Assembly: GCF_010389155.1 (NCBI RefSeq)
Contig: NC_057767.1
Span: 6,865,765-6,929,764 of the forward strand
DNA length: 64,000 nucleotides
Reading direction: 5' to 3'
Source of the DNA: Erigeron canadensis
Lineage: Eukaryota > Streptophyta > Magnoliopsida > Asterales > Asteraceae
Shown here: positions 43,641 to 53,810 of the stretch, in pieces
How positions within the stretch are numbered: position 1 is the first letter of the stretch
Layout: each line of letters opens with the position of its first letter
Notes under the pieces: model-generated
The model's input: the letters and a program-made list of their open reading frames with translations, nothing else
Told to the model about the DNA's origin: nothing
Databases searched by the model: none
Program-made: the position numbers and the translations under genes

Positions 43641-44903
43641 ATGGACATTGATGACCCCCCCCCCCCCCCCCCCCGGGAAAATGGGTTACCCTATTTCAGA
43701 ACTAAATCATGGAACAAGGATGATGATAGAGGGCTAAATCAAAACTATGGTAAGTTTTTTTTTTATTATTGTTAATTAAAGAATTAGGGTACACTAATTA
43801 TGATTACTTATCTTCTTTATTTTTTTTGTTAACCACAGGATTGTATACCAGTATGATTTCACTAAGGATTCACAATGATGGGTTATTCGCGGGTCCTCCT
43901 GGTAGAGAGTATGAGATGGGCAAAGAGGTAATTTGTGATTATGTTGACTCTGATCAGTTCTCTATCCATGAATTTAAATTTTTAGTTAACAAATTAGGTT
44001 AAGATAAGAAGCTTGCCATGCATTATCATATTCTTAATCCCGAGAAAAAATATTTGGATAAGGGTCTGTTACCATTTGCTACTGATGATGATGTAATAAA
44101 AATGATTGGCTTTCTTAAAAAAGGATGCAGAATGTTTGATGTATACATTGACTGGTGTATCAACTGTGAAAACATTTTGGAATCCAAATGTGAATTCTTA
44201 TGTAATTATTGAAGAGATAGAGGATGACGAGGATGATGTGAATGCTAATGTACACACACCTAGGAATTTTACAAGACTATTATTGGAAGGACCTAATAAT
44301 GTCAATGTTGAAAGTGATGAACTTGACATAGGAGGACCTAGTATTGTGAATGTTCAAGAAAACTGTGAGAATTATGTGAATGATGAGTTTGATCCATTTG
44401 ACATAGGAGGACCTAGTAATGTCAATGTTGAGGGTGAACCCAATGCAGAAACAACACGCCCTAGTACTATCAATGCTGATGAGTTTTTCCAAAAGAATTG
44501 TGATACAAGTGACAGGGTTAATGAAGTTGAGGTGGATATGAGTCATTTAAAGGATCATTGTGAAAGAAATGACCATTGGCTTAGGAAAGATGTTGAAACA
44601 GGAATAGGGGATTTAGAAATTAATGAGGAGGTTGCGGTATAGCTTTGATCAATATGATAGTGGAGATGATGGTAATGCTAGAAACTAGAACTGAGAAAAT
44701 TGAACAAATCTCAACAAGTTAAGTGTCCATTTCATCTAGGGAAGGCTTTTATGGATCCTAAAGAGATTAGATTGTTGATTAAGCAGCATGCAGTTGAAAG
44801 TAGGAGGAAATTAAGGTATGTAAAGAATGAAGGAAGCAGGATTAGAGTGAGATGCTTTCGCCATATTCCAAATTATAAAAAACCAGAAAAAGAAACCACA
44901 TAA
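43641..44903 (+). pseudogene. mudrA-like transposase, N-terminal remnant
   Basis: The reading starts MDIDD at 43641, then runs into 20 C in a row (43655-43674). Coding-like DNA continues with SLRIHNDGLFAGPPGREY and a stop at about 44000, then HILNPEKKYLDKGLLPFA and FDVYIDWC: the pattern of the PB1-like N-terminal domain of plant MULE transposases. An acidic linker (44200-44640) repeats DIGGPS and NVNVE. At 44729-44870 the segment PFHLGKAFMDPKEIRLLIKQ then AVESRRKLRYVKNEGSRIRV is the MuDR N-terminal domain. Several stops and frame changes are present and the catalytic core is absent. Confidence 0.7.
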
Positions 44904-45487
44904 AAGGAATCTTGCACAGTTCAAGATGAGAATAAAGTTGACAAGGGTAAGGAGGTATTAAAGAAACCCCCACATGCCCATGAACCCTATTTGTGTCCAA
45001 AACAAAATAGAAAAAACATTGGTATGTGAAAACTTTAAAAGAAGAGCACAATTGTATACAAACTAGAGAGCTCAAGTGGGCATCTAGTGTCTTTCTCTCT
45101 CAACGCTTGAGTGATACAGTTGTGAACAATCCAAAAATTAGTGGCAATTTACTTATAAGTAGTCTTTGTATGAATTTTATGACTTATGCAGTTTGTTGTT
45201 TGATGCATTTTATGACTTTTGTATGCATTTTATGACTTTTGTATGACATTTTTGTGCACCCACATTCATTTTTATGACTTATGCAGCTTCATTTTTATGT
45301 ATGCAGTTTATGTATGCACATTTTTATACACTTTTTTTTTGCAGATTATGCTAACAACTTTTTTGCAGTTTATACAATTCCAAAATTATACTAACAAACC
45401 AGTCCAGCTTACTAAAAATCATTACATTACAATCCCATTACATTACATTACACACAACAAACAACTAACTTAAAACTACTTGTATAG

Positions 45488-45788
45488 CTAACAACTTCGG
45501 ATGCAAAATATAAATACAAAAAGAAAGAACATCCAACTAAAAACTAGGTACATCTTCAACCTTCTAACTTGTTGTTCTCTTCTACGCAAAGCAGCTTCAA
45601 GGTTGTTTTTTGCTTTTAATAACCCAGGTATTATGTCGACAGCTCTATAACACATAGGTGGATCAACCCATTGAAAAAAAACCACAATTCATTACCTTGT
45701 TGGAACAGACATTAAACTTTCTACCTAGGTTAAGAGGAGTCCATGATGTTCGAAGTATAGATGGATTTCCACACGAACAATAAGGCAT
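45488..45788 (-). pseudogene. GRF zinc-finger protein with C-terminal membrane segment
   Basis: From ATG at 45788 the frame gives MPYCSCGNPSILRTSWTPLN, then GRKFNVC and NCGFF, then a one-base shift in a T-run (about 45673-45680) to QWVDPPMCYRAVDIIPGLL, a Lys/Arg-rich helix and a hydrophobic tail (about LVFSWMFFLFVFIFC). C.CG, GR.F..C, C.FF.W.D is the GRF zinc-finger pattern; the tail looks like a membrane anchor. About 100 residues, typical of small plant GRF proteins. The frameshift makes it broken unless the T-run is a sequencing error. It is convergent with the mudrA remnant and lies inside the MULE. Confidence 0.65.
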
Positions 45789-46095
45789 GTTGATTGATTG
45801 TGTGGGTGTTTGTAGACCAGGGAAGAAGAAGAAAGAGAAATTAAGGTTTTTTATTTTTGATTTGGGGGTTTAATGAGAAAAACAAATAAAAAGGATTAAA
45901 TATGGTGGTTGTGAAAGTTGAATGGACAAAAATACCCTCTTCAAAAGGAGATTTTGGACGGAAGTTAGTGCCAGGGCCTTCTTGCAACGAAAATGAAAAA
46001 GACAGGGACCAGTAGCAACGAAAAAAAAACACATGGGGCAAAACGCTAATGTGACAAACCACATGGACCATTTGTGACATTTTCTCTAAATTTAG

Positions 46096-46246
46096 TTTTT
46101 CTAACTTATTTTCATACAACATCTAGTTTTTCAATTAATTCAATATAACTCTAAACATTGAAAAGTAATGTCGTCTGTTTCGATAAACTTTTTAACAAGA
46201 GAATAACACCGTATATAGATCAATGTTATTCTATTCGGAAAAAAAT
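46096..46246 (+). promoter_or_regulatory. Promoter of lectin gene 1 (P6, middle part)
   Basis: Matches P blocks over AACATTGAAAAGTAATGTCG and TCTGTTTCGATAAAC. It lies between the MULE and the solo LTR. Confidence 0.7.
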
Positions 46247-47291
46247 TGATGCAGGCCCAGGCCCAAGTATTGTAGATCAGGCCTTTTTATACTTAGAAGG
46301 TCAAGACAAAAAGAGGCCGGCCTTTACTAAAAAGGCCATAACTTTTGCTACAGAGCTCCGATTTTGATGTATGACCACTCGAAACGAAAGTTGGAAAGAG
46401 GAGCATCAAGTTGCAAATGCCGAAGGCGGTTTGGGTCAGCCTTCGGGCCTAAAAACGCTATTTTCTAGGAGTTTCGGACCTTTTTATTAGTTTTTGGTCA
46501 CTACAAGAAAAATGTTAATTAGTGACGACTTTGCTTAGTGACGATTAAAATTTGGTCACTAATAACCTCAATTAGTTACCATTAAGAAAAAGTGGTCACT
46601 AAATTTGGCCACTAAACAAACTTAGTGGCCAAAAAATAACATTTTTTCGTCTCTAAACAAAATTAGTCACGGACCTTTAGTGACGAAGAGTGACAAAAAG
46701 TGACCACTTAAAATTTGGTTACTAATTTATCATAATGACCAAATTTTCGTCACTAATTTTGTTTAGTGACCAAATTTTGGTCATTATGAAAATTAGTTAC
46801 CAAATTTTAAGTCGTCACTTTTCGTCACTAAAGGTCTGTGACTAATTTTGTTTAGAGACGAAAAAATGTTATTTTTTGGCCACTAAATTTGTTTAGTGAC
46901 CAAATTTAGTGACCACTTTTTCTTAATGGTAACAAAATGAGGATATTAGTGGCCAAATTTTAGTCGTTACTAAGTAAAGTCGTCACTAATCAACATTTTT
47001 CTTGTAGTGGGTGTTTGATGGACTTTGTTTTTGTAATAACTTTCGGCCAGCTTGTCTTTTAGGGCTCATTCGAATTTTGCAGCTTTATTTATACCTTTGT
47101 AATCATGGGGAAGTGATCAGTTTTCATATAATCAAAAAATCATTTTCCCCCTAATCACATGCGTGTGTTTTAGTGTGAAATCCCTAAATTTCAGTATTCT
47201 TTTAGAATCAACGAATTTTAGAAGAATTGTTTTTCGGGTATTCTTTGAATCAACAAAATCAATTATTTATCCTAAATTTCCGTCTGCGTCA
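46247..47291. mobile_element. Solo LTR containing a CACTA element
   Basis: Starts TGATGCAGGCCC and ends TCTGCGTCA with a perfect 5-bp duplication AAAAT (46242-46246 and 47292-47296). Without the CACTA insertion and its 3-bp duplication the LTR is 531 bp. No internal coding region. It splits the gene-1 promoter about 310 bp upstream of the start codon. Confidence 0.82.
46499..47009. mobile_element. CACTA-type foldback MITE
   Basis: Ends CACTACAAGAAAAATG and CATTTTTCTTGTAGTG, with 3-bp duplication GGT on each side. The 511-bp element is a near-perfect palindrome built from TTAGTGACGA / TCGTCACTAA phrases. Nested in the solo LTR. Confidence 0.93.
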
Positions 47292-47296
47292 AAAAT

Positions 47297-47608
47297 GAAT
47301 GACGCATCGGTCCCAATATTTTTTAGAAATGAAAAATTCATGGTTTGTTTAAAAATAAATTGGGAAAAGAAGAATCGAATTCAATTATCAATATAATGGT
47401 CCATTTGTGGTCCTAGTTCTTAATTGAAATGTAGGTTGTTATGAATGCATTCTATTATATATGTGTCAACAATATGTGTATATAAGGGATAGATGCATGG
47501 TATATATCATAAGCATATCAATCCCTTTCTCATCGATATAGAAACACATATACTCGATTTAGTAAGTAAAGCACTCTTTTTGGTACCTGTACATCTTACG
47601 CTATTGCC
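47297..47608 (+). promoter_or_regulatory. Proximal promoter and leader of lectin gene 1
   Basis: The first 165 bp match the end of the P blocks (CGGTCCCAATATTTTTTAG, then GGTCC and GTGGTCC). TATATAAGG at about 47479-47487 is the TATA box, 123 bp before the ATG. The leader from about 47505 is nearly identical to that of gene 2 (ATCATAAGCATATCAATCCC). Confidence 0.75.
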
Positions 47609-49048
47609 ATGGCATTGCTCCCGAGTGTTTTCATGCTTGAATCCGGTTCGAGATACCTGAACCTAACCAAGAATGTCCCAGCCAGCCTACCATATGGGTT
47701 CCTAAAATTCGATGAAGAACAAATATGGAGTCCAAGGGTAAGGTTTGCAGCAGAGCCAGCAAAAACCGGAGATGGCCAATTTGTTCACATAAGGTCGTTG
47801 TACAATAATAAGTATTTGGTAAAGACACAAATCGAAGAGACAAAATCTTGGATTTTTGTTGCATCCGCGAAAAAAACAGAGGAAGACCCCTCAAAAGACT
47901 CATGCACCTTGTTCGAGCCATTTTCCCTGAAAGATGATGAACCAACAAGTGTCCGCTTACGCCACGTTCATAAGACCAAGAGCTTTGTCAACGTCTCGGC
48001 TTCAAGCTCAGAAGGTGATGCCCAGCAGGGTTTGCTAGCATCCTCAAGCAATGAATCTGTTTTCCGTATAACTGATGCGGCAGATATTGTATTTCTTCCA
48101 TCTAAAGTCGCAATTTTGTCTAATGATCATATCCTCGAATCCAAGCTCATTCACGGAGAAAATTGTCAGCAGTTCATCCCTGGATCGGAATCAGACCTCG
48201 CGAACCCAGAGGCGGCTAAGGAGCTTTTTCGTACTCCTAAGGGAATGTATCTTATAATGGATATGAATTGGCTCCAGTATTTGACGCTTCGTGCAGAAGG
48301 ATGGATATTGGCTGACTCCCAACCAAGCAACACTTCTCCTAACTGCGTATTTACCTTTGTCCAAATAGAGGACAACATTTTCGGCATCCGCAGTGAGGGC
48401 TATGGCAACCACTTCTTCTGCGGTGCAAGAAGTGTATCTGAAGAAAAAAAGAACTGTTTAAGCTCCTATTATCCTACCTTGACTTACCAGACACGGCTGA
48501 CTGTGGTCGAGCGTGTCCTGAAAAGAGAAATCACTGATATCGTATACCGACTGTCTGATGCCAGAGTCTATGGTGAACAACCAACAGAAGTTGACGTCCA
48601 AACTACAACCAACCTCTTGTCAAAATCAACCACCAAATCCACCTTAACTTTTACAGAAAGTAACACTCGGACATCTACCTGGTCCAACAGTCAGACAATA
48701 AATTTCGGTGTGTCCGTGTCAATGACAGTCGCTACTGTACCGTTTATATCAGAAGGGAAGATCAAGCTGGATGCTGGTTTTACCAAGACACACAAATGGG
48801 ATGAGACCGAATCAACAAAGGTGTCAAGAGGGACGACTCACAGCGTCACGGTTCCACCGTTAAAGACATACATGGTGACGTTAATGGCTACAACAGGTGT
48901 TTGTGATGTTCCGTTCAACTACACTCAGCGTGACCTTCTTACAACAGGTGAATGGGTTGAAACTAAAAATAAAGATGACGGTCTTTTCAAAGGCATCAAC
49001 AGCTATAACTTTTATTATGACCAGGTGGAGAAGAAAGTTGATAGTTAA
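47609..49048 (+). CDS. Amaranthin-like lectin with aerolysin-like domain, gene 1
   Basis: A single-exon gene for 479 residues. Residues 1-157 and about 163-303 are two amaranthin-type agglutinin repeats (for example YLNLTKN, FVHIRSLYNNKYLV, then WLQYLTLRAEGWILAD), and about 305-473 is an aerolysin-like module with a long Ser/Thr-rich amphipathic stretch (about 330-420) expected to form the pore hairpin. No signal peptide, so it should be nucleocytoplasmic. Plant proteins of this build, such as wheat Hfr-2, are stress- or herbivory-induced; that role is inference here. ATG context is good (GCCATGGC). Upstream are a TATA box and a P block interrupted by a MULE and an LTR. Gene 2 is collinear and the N-terminal 110 residues are very similar. 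Confidence 0.9.
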   Translation: MALLPSVFMLESGSRYLNLTKNVPASLPYGFLKFDEEQIWSPRVRFAAEPAKTGDGQFVHIRSLYNNKYLVKTQIEETKSWIFVASAKKTEEDPSKDSCTLFEPFSLKDDEPTSVRLRHVHKTKSFVNVSASSSEGDAQQGLLASSSNESVFRITDAADIVFLPSKVAILSNDHILESKLIHGENCQQFIPGSESDLANPEAAKELFRTPKGMYLIMDMNWLQYLTLRAEGWILADSQPSNTSPNCVFTFVQIEDNIFGIRSEGYGNHFFCGARSVSEEKKNCLSSYYPTLTYQTRLTVVERVLKREITDIVYRLSDARVYGEQPTEVDVQTTTNLLSKSTTKSTLTFTESNTRTSTWSNSQTINFGVSVSMTVATVPFISEGKIKLDAGFTKTHKWDETESTKVSRGTTHSVTVPPLKTYMVTLMATTGVCDVPFNYTQRDLLTTGEWVETKNKDDGLFKGINSYNFYYDQVEKKVDS

Positions 49049-50815
49049 TTAATTAATACTCGTACGTACTACTGATGATGAAATTAAACTAAAATAAATA
49101 ATAACGTACGTACGTATGCTTTGTACGTATAATATCTAAATATTGTGTGTGCCTTATATATCTATGTCATCCGTTGGCATAGTCGCGCGGCGGTGGCCGG
49201 AGATATGTGTAAAGTTTAATAATCTTCTTTATCTTGAATAAGGCTTGCATTGCGCGCATTGCATGCAGCCCCCTGGATGTATTTATGTTGTTAATTATGA
49301 TTACTTAATTGGTGATGTTATATTTAATAAAAGTTTGCGGTTTTGTTATTATTTATTATGTGATATCCAATGGGATTCTTCATCTCAGCTCTAAGATAGT
49401 CTTTACTTACCCGTGCAGTAGGAAGAGGAAATTGTCATTTGATTATCATTTGAAAGCACAGATCGTCGCTCGATCGAAATGGGACTAATACGTACTGATA
49501 AAGAAAACTCACCCTTTATCTATTTAACCTTTTGTCTTTAAAATACTCAAATTACACATCACCATTTAATCAACACGTACTCCTAATAACCTAATTCACG
49601 CCATTTGTTCTCCCACCAACTGTTATCCCAATCTCTCCAAACACCGCTCCTTCTTCCATCTCTTTCGGGCGTCATGTGTGGTAAAATTCTATGAATCAAG
49701 TAAGAAGATAATAGCTTCTTTGTTGGATACTCAACAGTCAGCAACAATTTAGAATGTTATAAGGTTTAGGAGTTGTCATTAATATGTCAATCAATTAGGA
49801 GAAGTTATCCCGCAGAAAGCAAGTCAATCAACAAGTTACAAATTACAGTAATAAACAATTGTACATGATAAAAAAACCTATTACTCTTATATTAAAACCT
49901 ACTAAATGCTAATATAATCTTAGATATAGCTTTTTATAAACCAGTTGGCCGGACATTTCAGAGTTATATCCTAGAAAGGACATTATTTACCAAGAGAACT
50001 ACGTACAAAAGTATAAATCATACATTCAGTAGTAAAATCAATTATATAATTAACGAGTGTTTTTAATTCTCCACAAAACTTATGCTAATTGAAAAGTATT
50101 GAACGTATTGCTTTTTAAAAAAAAAAAAAAAAAAACAGTGGTAATTGGATTGAGCGACATGTCTCTTCATCGTCCGGTAGAGGTCGACCACGTCACCAGC
50201 ACAGTCAATCCGAGGGCATGACTGGCGGTGGAAGTCCCACTACCGTTCTGGAGGAAACCAGCTAAATGCTAGAGATTACCCCCATGCCCCACCACATTGG
50301 CAAGGACTTCCCAATATGTGTTTCAAAGGTTTTAAACCTGTGACCAACACTTGACTGAAAAAAACATGATACTATTAGTTTGGTTTAATAAAAAACAGTT
50401 TAATTAGTGAAAAAATAACCTGATAACCACCCATGGATATTTGTAACTGTAGGTGATAATTATTGGGCATTTTATTTTAAATCTGATTTGTATTTGTAAA
50501 ATTACAATAATATTGCTATACATATTAGCTGAATAAGAGTTCTCGTACGTAGTTTTATTTTACATTTGTGTGGTTCTTATTTTAACCTTTTACTATTGCA
50601 ACGCTAGATATTTTTTCTATGTTCGATAAACCTAAAAGCAGCCGGTACACATCATGGTAGGGATAAGAGGTTTTAGAGTTAAACATCCCATATATACCAT
50701 CGAGGTATTAGGATTCAAAATACATGCATTAAAAGGGTACTTTACACAACTTAGATTTGTAACCAGTAACAATACCACACTCACACTCACTTTTCTATAT
50801 ACATATATATATAGA
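49049..50815. other. Intergenic between the two lectin genes
   Basis: No gene. ACGTACGTACGT repeats follow gene 1. A repeat of about 200 bp at 50128-50345 (TAGAGGTCGACCACGTCACC, then TTTTAAACCTGTGACC) next to an A-run at 50116 may be a SINE-like copy. The rest is AT-rich. Confidence 0.45.
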
Positions 50816-51129
50816 GGATGACTCATCGATCGGTCCCAATATTTTCTAGAAATTAACGATTCATGGGATTTATTTTATTGAAAAATTCAAATAATATCAT
50901 CAATAATGGTCCATTGTGGTCCTAATTGCAAATCGAAATGCAGCACGTTGTTATAAATGTATTTTCTTTGGTGTATGTGTCAAACAATTTGTGTATATAA
51001 GGGATGGATAGTAGTATGTATCATAAGCATATCAATCCCTTTATCGATCATCCATATTGGAAAACACATATACCCGATTTAGTAAGTAGAATCACTCTTC
51101 TTGGTACCCGTCTTAATTAAGCTATTGCT
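50816..51129 (+). promoter_or_regulatory. Promoter and leader of lectin gene 2
   Basis: 50818-50965 matches the last part of the P blocks (CGGTCCCAATATTTTCTAG, GGTCCATTGTGGTCCTAA). The TATA box TATATAAGG lies at about 50994-51002, 130 bp before the ATG; the leader matches that of gene 1. The distal P sequence is absent here, replaced by other DNA above 50815. Confidence 0.75.
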
Positions 51130-52524
51130 ATGGCATTGCTCCCGAGTGTTTTCATTCTTCAATCCGGTTCGAGATACTTGAACCTAACCAAGAATATCCC
51201 ATCCAGCTTACCTTATGGGTTCCTTAGATTCGATGAAGAACAAATATGGAGTCCAAGGGTAAGGTTTGCAGCAGAGCCAGCAAAAACTGGAAATGGCCGA
51301 TTTGTTCACATAAGGTCGTTGTACAATAACAAGTATTTGGTGAGGAAACAAATCGATGAAACAAAATCTTGGATTTTTGTTGCATCTGCCAAAAACACAG
51401 AGGAAGACACCTCAAAAGACTCATGCACCTTGTTCGAGCCGTATTCCTTGGAAGATGATGAGCCAACAACTATCCGTTTACGCCAAGTTCAGCCCAAGAA
51501 CTTTGTAACCTTCCATTCAACCTCACATGTTGATCCCCGGCTAGCGTCCTCAACCAAAAGATCCTTCTTTAATGTAATCGATGCGGCAAGTGTAGTGGTA
51601 CTTCCCACTAAAGTCGCAATTTGGTCTAATGATCATATCCTCCAGTCCAGGAACATTAACTCAAGCAATTACCAGCAGTTCATCTCCGGATCGGAGCTCG
51701 CAGAACCACGGGCGGCTAAGGAGCTTGTTCCTACTTCTGATGGAAACTATCGTATAAAGGATGTAACCTTCGGCCAGTTTTTCACGCGTCATACAAACTG
51801 GATATGGGCAGACGCCGAAGAAAGTGACACTTCGAATAACACAACTTTTTCCTTTGTCGTGATAGATAACAATACCGTCGGCATTCGCAATTTGGGCAAC
51901 AATTATTTCTGCGGTGCAAAATCCAAAAATGAAACTGTAAAAAACTGTTTAAGTGCCTATTTTCCTAGTTTGACAAAGCAGACACGGCTGACTGTGACAG
52001 AGCGTGTCCTTAAACGTCACATATACGACGTCGAATACCGGCTCAACGACGTAAAAATCCATGATGAGCAAATGCTAGAAGTTGACACGAAAACTGTAAA
52101 CAACGAGACTGACTCGGTATCAGAAGATACCCTTGACTTTCCTATAACTAAGTCCAGGACCAGTACCTGGACTAGCAGTCAGACAATAAATTTCGGCGTA
52201 GAAGTGACAATGACAGTCAATGCTGTACCATTTATTGTTAGTGGGGAGGTCGAGTTGCGTGCTGGTTATTCGAGTACGCATGACTGGGGAAAGTCCGAAA
52301 CAACAGAGGTTGTAAGACAGTCGAATCACACAGTTACAGTTCCGCCTCATAAGAAATACAAGATGTCGTTAATGACTACGATGGGTAAGTGCGATGTCCC
52401 CTTCTCTTACACTCAGCGTGATCTTCTTACAACAGGTGAATGGGTCGTAACTAAAAAGGATGACGGTGTTTTCAGTGACGTCAACAACTTTAACTTTTAT
52501 TATGAGGTTGTGGAAGTTAATTAA
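51130..52524 (+). CDS. Amaranthin-like lectin with aerolysin-like domain, gene 2
   Basis: A single-exon gene for 464 residues, collinear with gene 1: two agglutinin repeats (about 1-150 and 155-295) and an aerolysin-like C-terminus (about 297-464). The first 110 residues are almost the same as in gene 1; the second repeat and the pore-type stretch differ more. It is shorter because the Ser-rich linker after residue 130 and the acidic Lys-rich end are reduced. No signal peptide. The role as a cytosolic, stress-induced carbohydrate-binding pore former is known for relatives and inferred here. A polyadenylation-like AATAAA lies at 52593. The 3' part of the gene and its flank are duplicated at 61602-63752. 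Confidence 0.9.
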   Translation: MALLPSVFILQSGSRYLNLTKNIPSSLPYGFLRFDEEQIWSPRVRFAAEPAKTGNGRFVHIRSLYNNKYLVRKQIDETKSWIFVASAKNTEEDTSKDSCTLFEPYSLEDDEPTTIRLRQVQPKNFVTFHSTSHVDPRLASSTKRSFFNVIDAASVVVLPTKVAIWSNDHILQSRNINSSNYQQFISGSELAEPRAAKELVPTSDGNYRIKDVTFGQFFTRHTNWIWADAEESDTSNNTTFSFVVIDNNTVGIRNLGNNYFCGAKSKNETVKNCLSAYFPSLTKQTRLTVTERVLKRHIYDVEYRLNDVKIHDEQMLEVDTKTVNNETDSVSEDTLDFPITKSRTSTWTSSQTINFGVEVTMTVNAVPFIVSGEVELRAGYSSTHDWGKSETTEVVRQSNHTVTVPPHKKYKMSLMTTMGKCDVPFSYTQRDLLTTGEWVVTKKDDGVFSDVNNFNFYYEVVEVN

Positions 52525-53372
52525 ATGAATAAAAGGCGTGCGCACGTGCTAGATCGAGTGAGGAGGATATACTCCATCGATTATATATGGAAAACAATAA
52601 AACGTATGCTTTGTGCATGCATGGTGGCTTTAAGTTTAATTTGTGCTTGTTTTGTAATTTTGTTTTTGTGTGTGTGATGTTTATATATGTGTCGTAAATT
52701 ATATTACTCTCGCCGTGGCCTTGTGTTTCATGTAATCTTTTTATTGCATACATACATGCAATGTATATGTATGTTCTGCTTGTTACTTTACTATTATAAA
52801 TCAAATTTCAGGTTTGTTGGAAGGGGGAAGGAAAAAAAATTTCATTTTTAATTTTTTTTTAGCTTGTTTTGTTGATTTTCTTTTCTTTTTCTTCACTTTT
52901 TCATTTTTTTAACTAACTCATTGCATAAAAAGACATCGTTATGAAATAACGTTGTTGACACACATTTATCGTATTGATGAATTGGTCAAGAACTGGTAGT
53001 ATGCGTAATGTGATATATGAATTTTTTATGTGAGCTAGAATATGTTTAATTAGAAACCTTACATTAAAAAAATTATATATCAAACATATGTTAATGTATT
53101 CGCTGATAAAGACGGACTCAAACATTTATTAACAATTTATATAAGTATAAATAATATATTTTATTATTTTATAGATTATAAATATTCTTAAGTAAAATTA
53201 TATAGAAAGATATGTATATTATTTTTTTTTATATATATACACAAACTAAGCATACAAATCTAATTAAAGGCTTAATGGAATAAGTTAAAAGAGTCTATTT
53301 ACTCTTAGCCCACCTCTAGTTTTCAGCCCAAACCCAACCTATGATCCAAACCCATCTAATTAGCCCTATAAA
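52525..53372 (+). repeat. 3' flank of gene 2, duplicated downstream
   Basis: The flank recurs at 62045-62556 plus 63416-63752, with the MULE between. Shared phrases include GGCGTGCGCACGTGCTAGAT, TTACTCTCGCCGTGG and GAGTCTATTTACTCTTAG-like DNA. So at least 1.3 kb, counting the gene part, was copied as a block. Confidence 0.85.
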
Positions 53373-53724
53373 TACGCATCAGAATTTTCTTTCCCCCTCT
53401 CATATTCCGACCACCACCCTTGTGGCCGTCCACCGCTGCACCGCCGTCTTTTTGTCAGAAAAATGATCCGGCCACCATCTACAACACCACGCACTGTCAC
53501 ACCTTTAACCCTAAACATTTTCATAACCCCTCTATATCAGAAGAAAAAAAAAAACATCAAAACACCACCACCTAAACGCCGCTGCTGCTACTGCCACGCG
53601 TTCCATATATGCTTTGTAAGTAAACATTTCCTAAACATTCCCATTGGGGTTCTCTCTCTATTAATATAGGTGATGTGGCACATTGTTATTGGATCTTTTT
53701 TTAACTTTTACAAGAGAAAGTGTA

Positions 53725-53810
53725 AACAACAACAATCCCAGAGCGGGGGTAGGGGGAGGTGAGCTGTAGAGAGTCTTACCTCTACCCAAATGTAGAGAAT
53801 AATAAATATA
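53725..53810 (+). mobile_element. Au-type SINE fragment
   Basis: GGGGGTAGGGGGAGGTGAGC, then GTCTTACCTCTACCC and a GTAGAGA phrase, the same order as the SINE at 6440. A CAACAACAA run precedes it. Confidence 0.6.

Larger units (their letters stand above)
43303..46086. mobile_element. MULE with broken mudrA-like and GRF ORFs
   Basis: Inverted repeats of about 150 bp begin GAGAAAATGTCACAAATGG on both sides. The 9-bp duplication TAAATTTAG is perfect (43294-43302 and 46087-46095). The element is 2,784 bp and carries a PB1-like and MuDR N-terminal remnant on plus and a GRF zinc-finger ORF on minus. The catalytic DDE part is missing, so it cannot move by itself. It sits in the promoter of lectin gene 1. 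Confidence 0.93.

Noticed and set aside
47631..48412. Minus-strand ORFs within the lectin gene
   Set aside because: Shadows of the long plus-strand coding frame.
49160..49180. Shared 13-mer TCATCCGTTGGCA between the gene-1 3' flank and Q block 2
   Set aside because: The match does not extend on either side, so a gene-derived origin of Q cannot be claimed.
53463..53669. 68-residue Pro/Thr/Cys-rich ORF
   Set aside because: No family pattern; low-complexity CCACCG-type DNA like the GC patches in nearby repeats.
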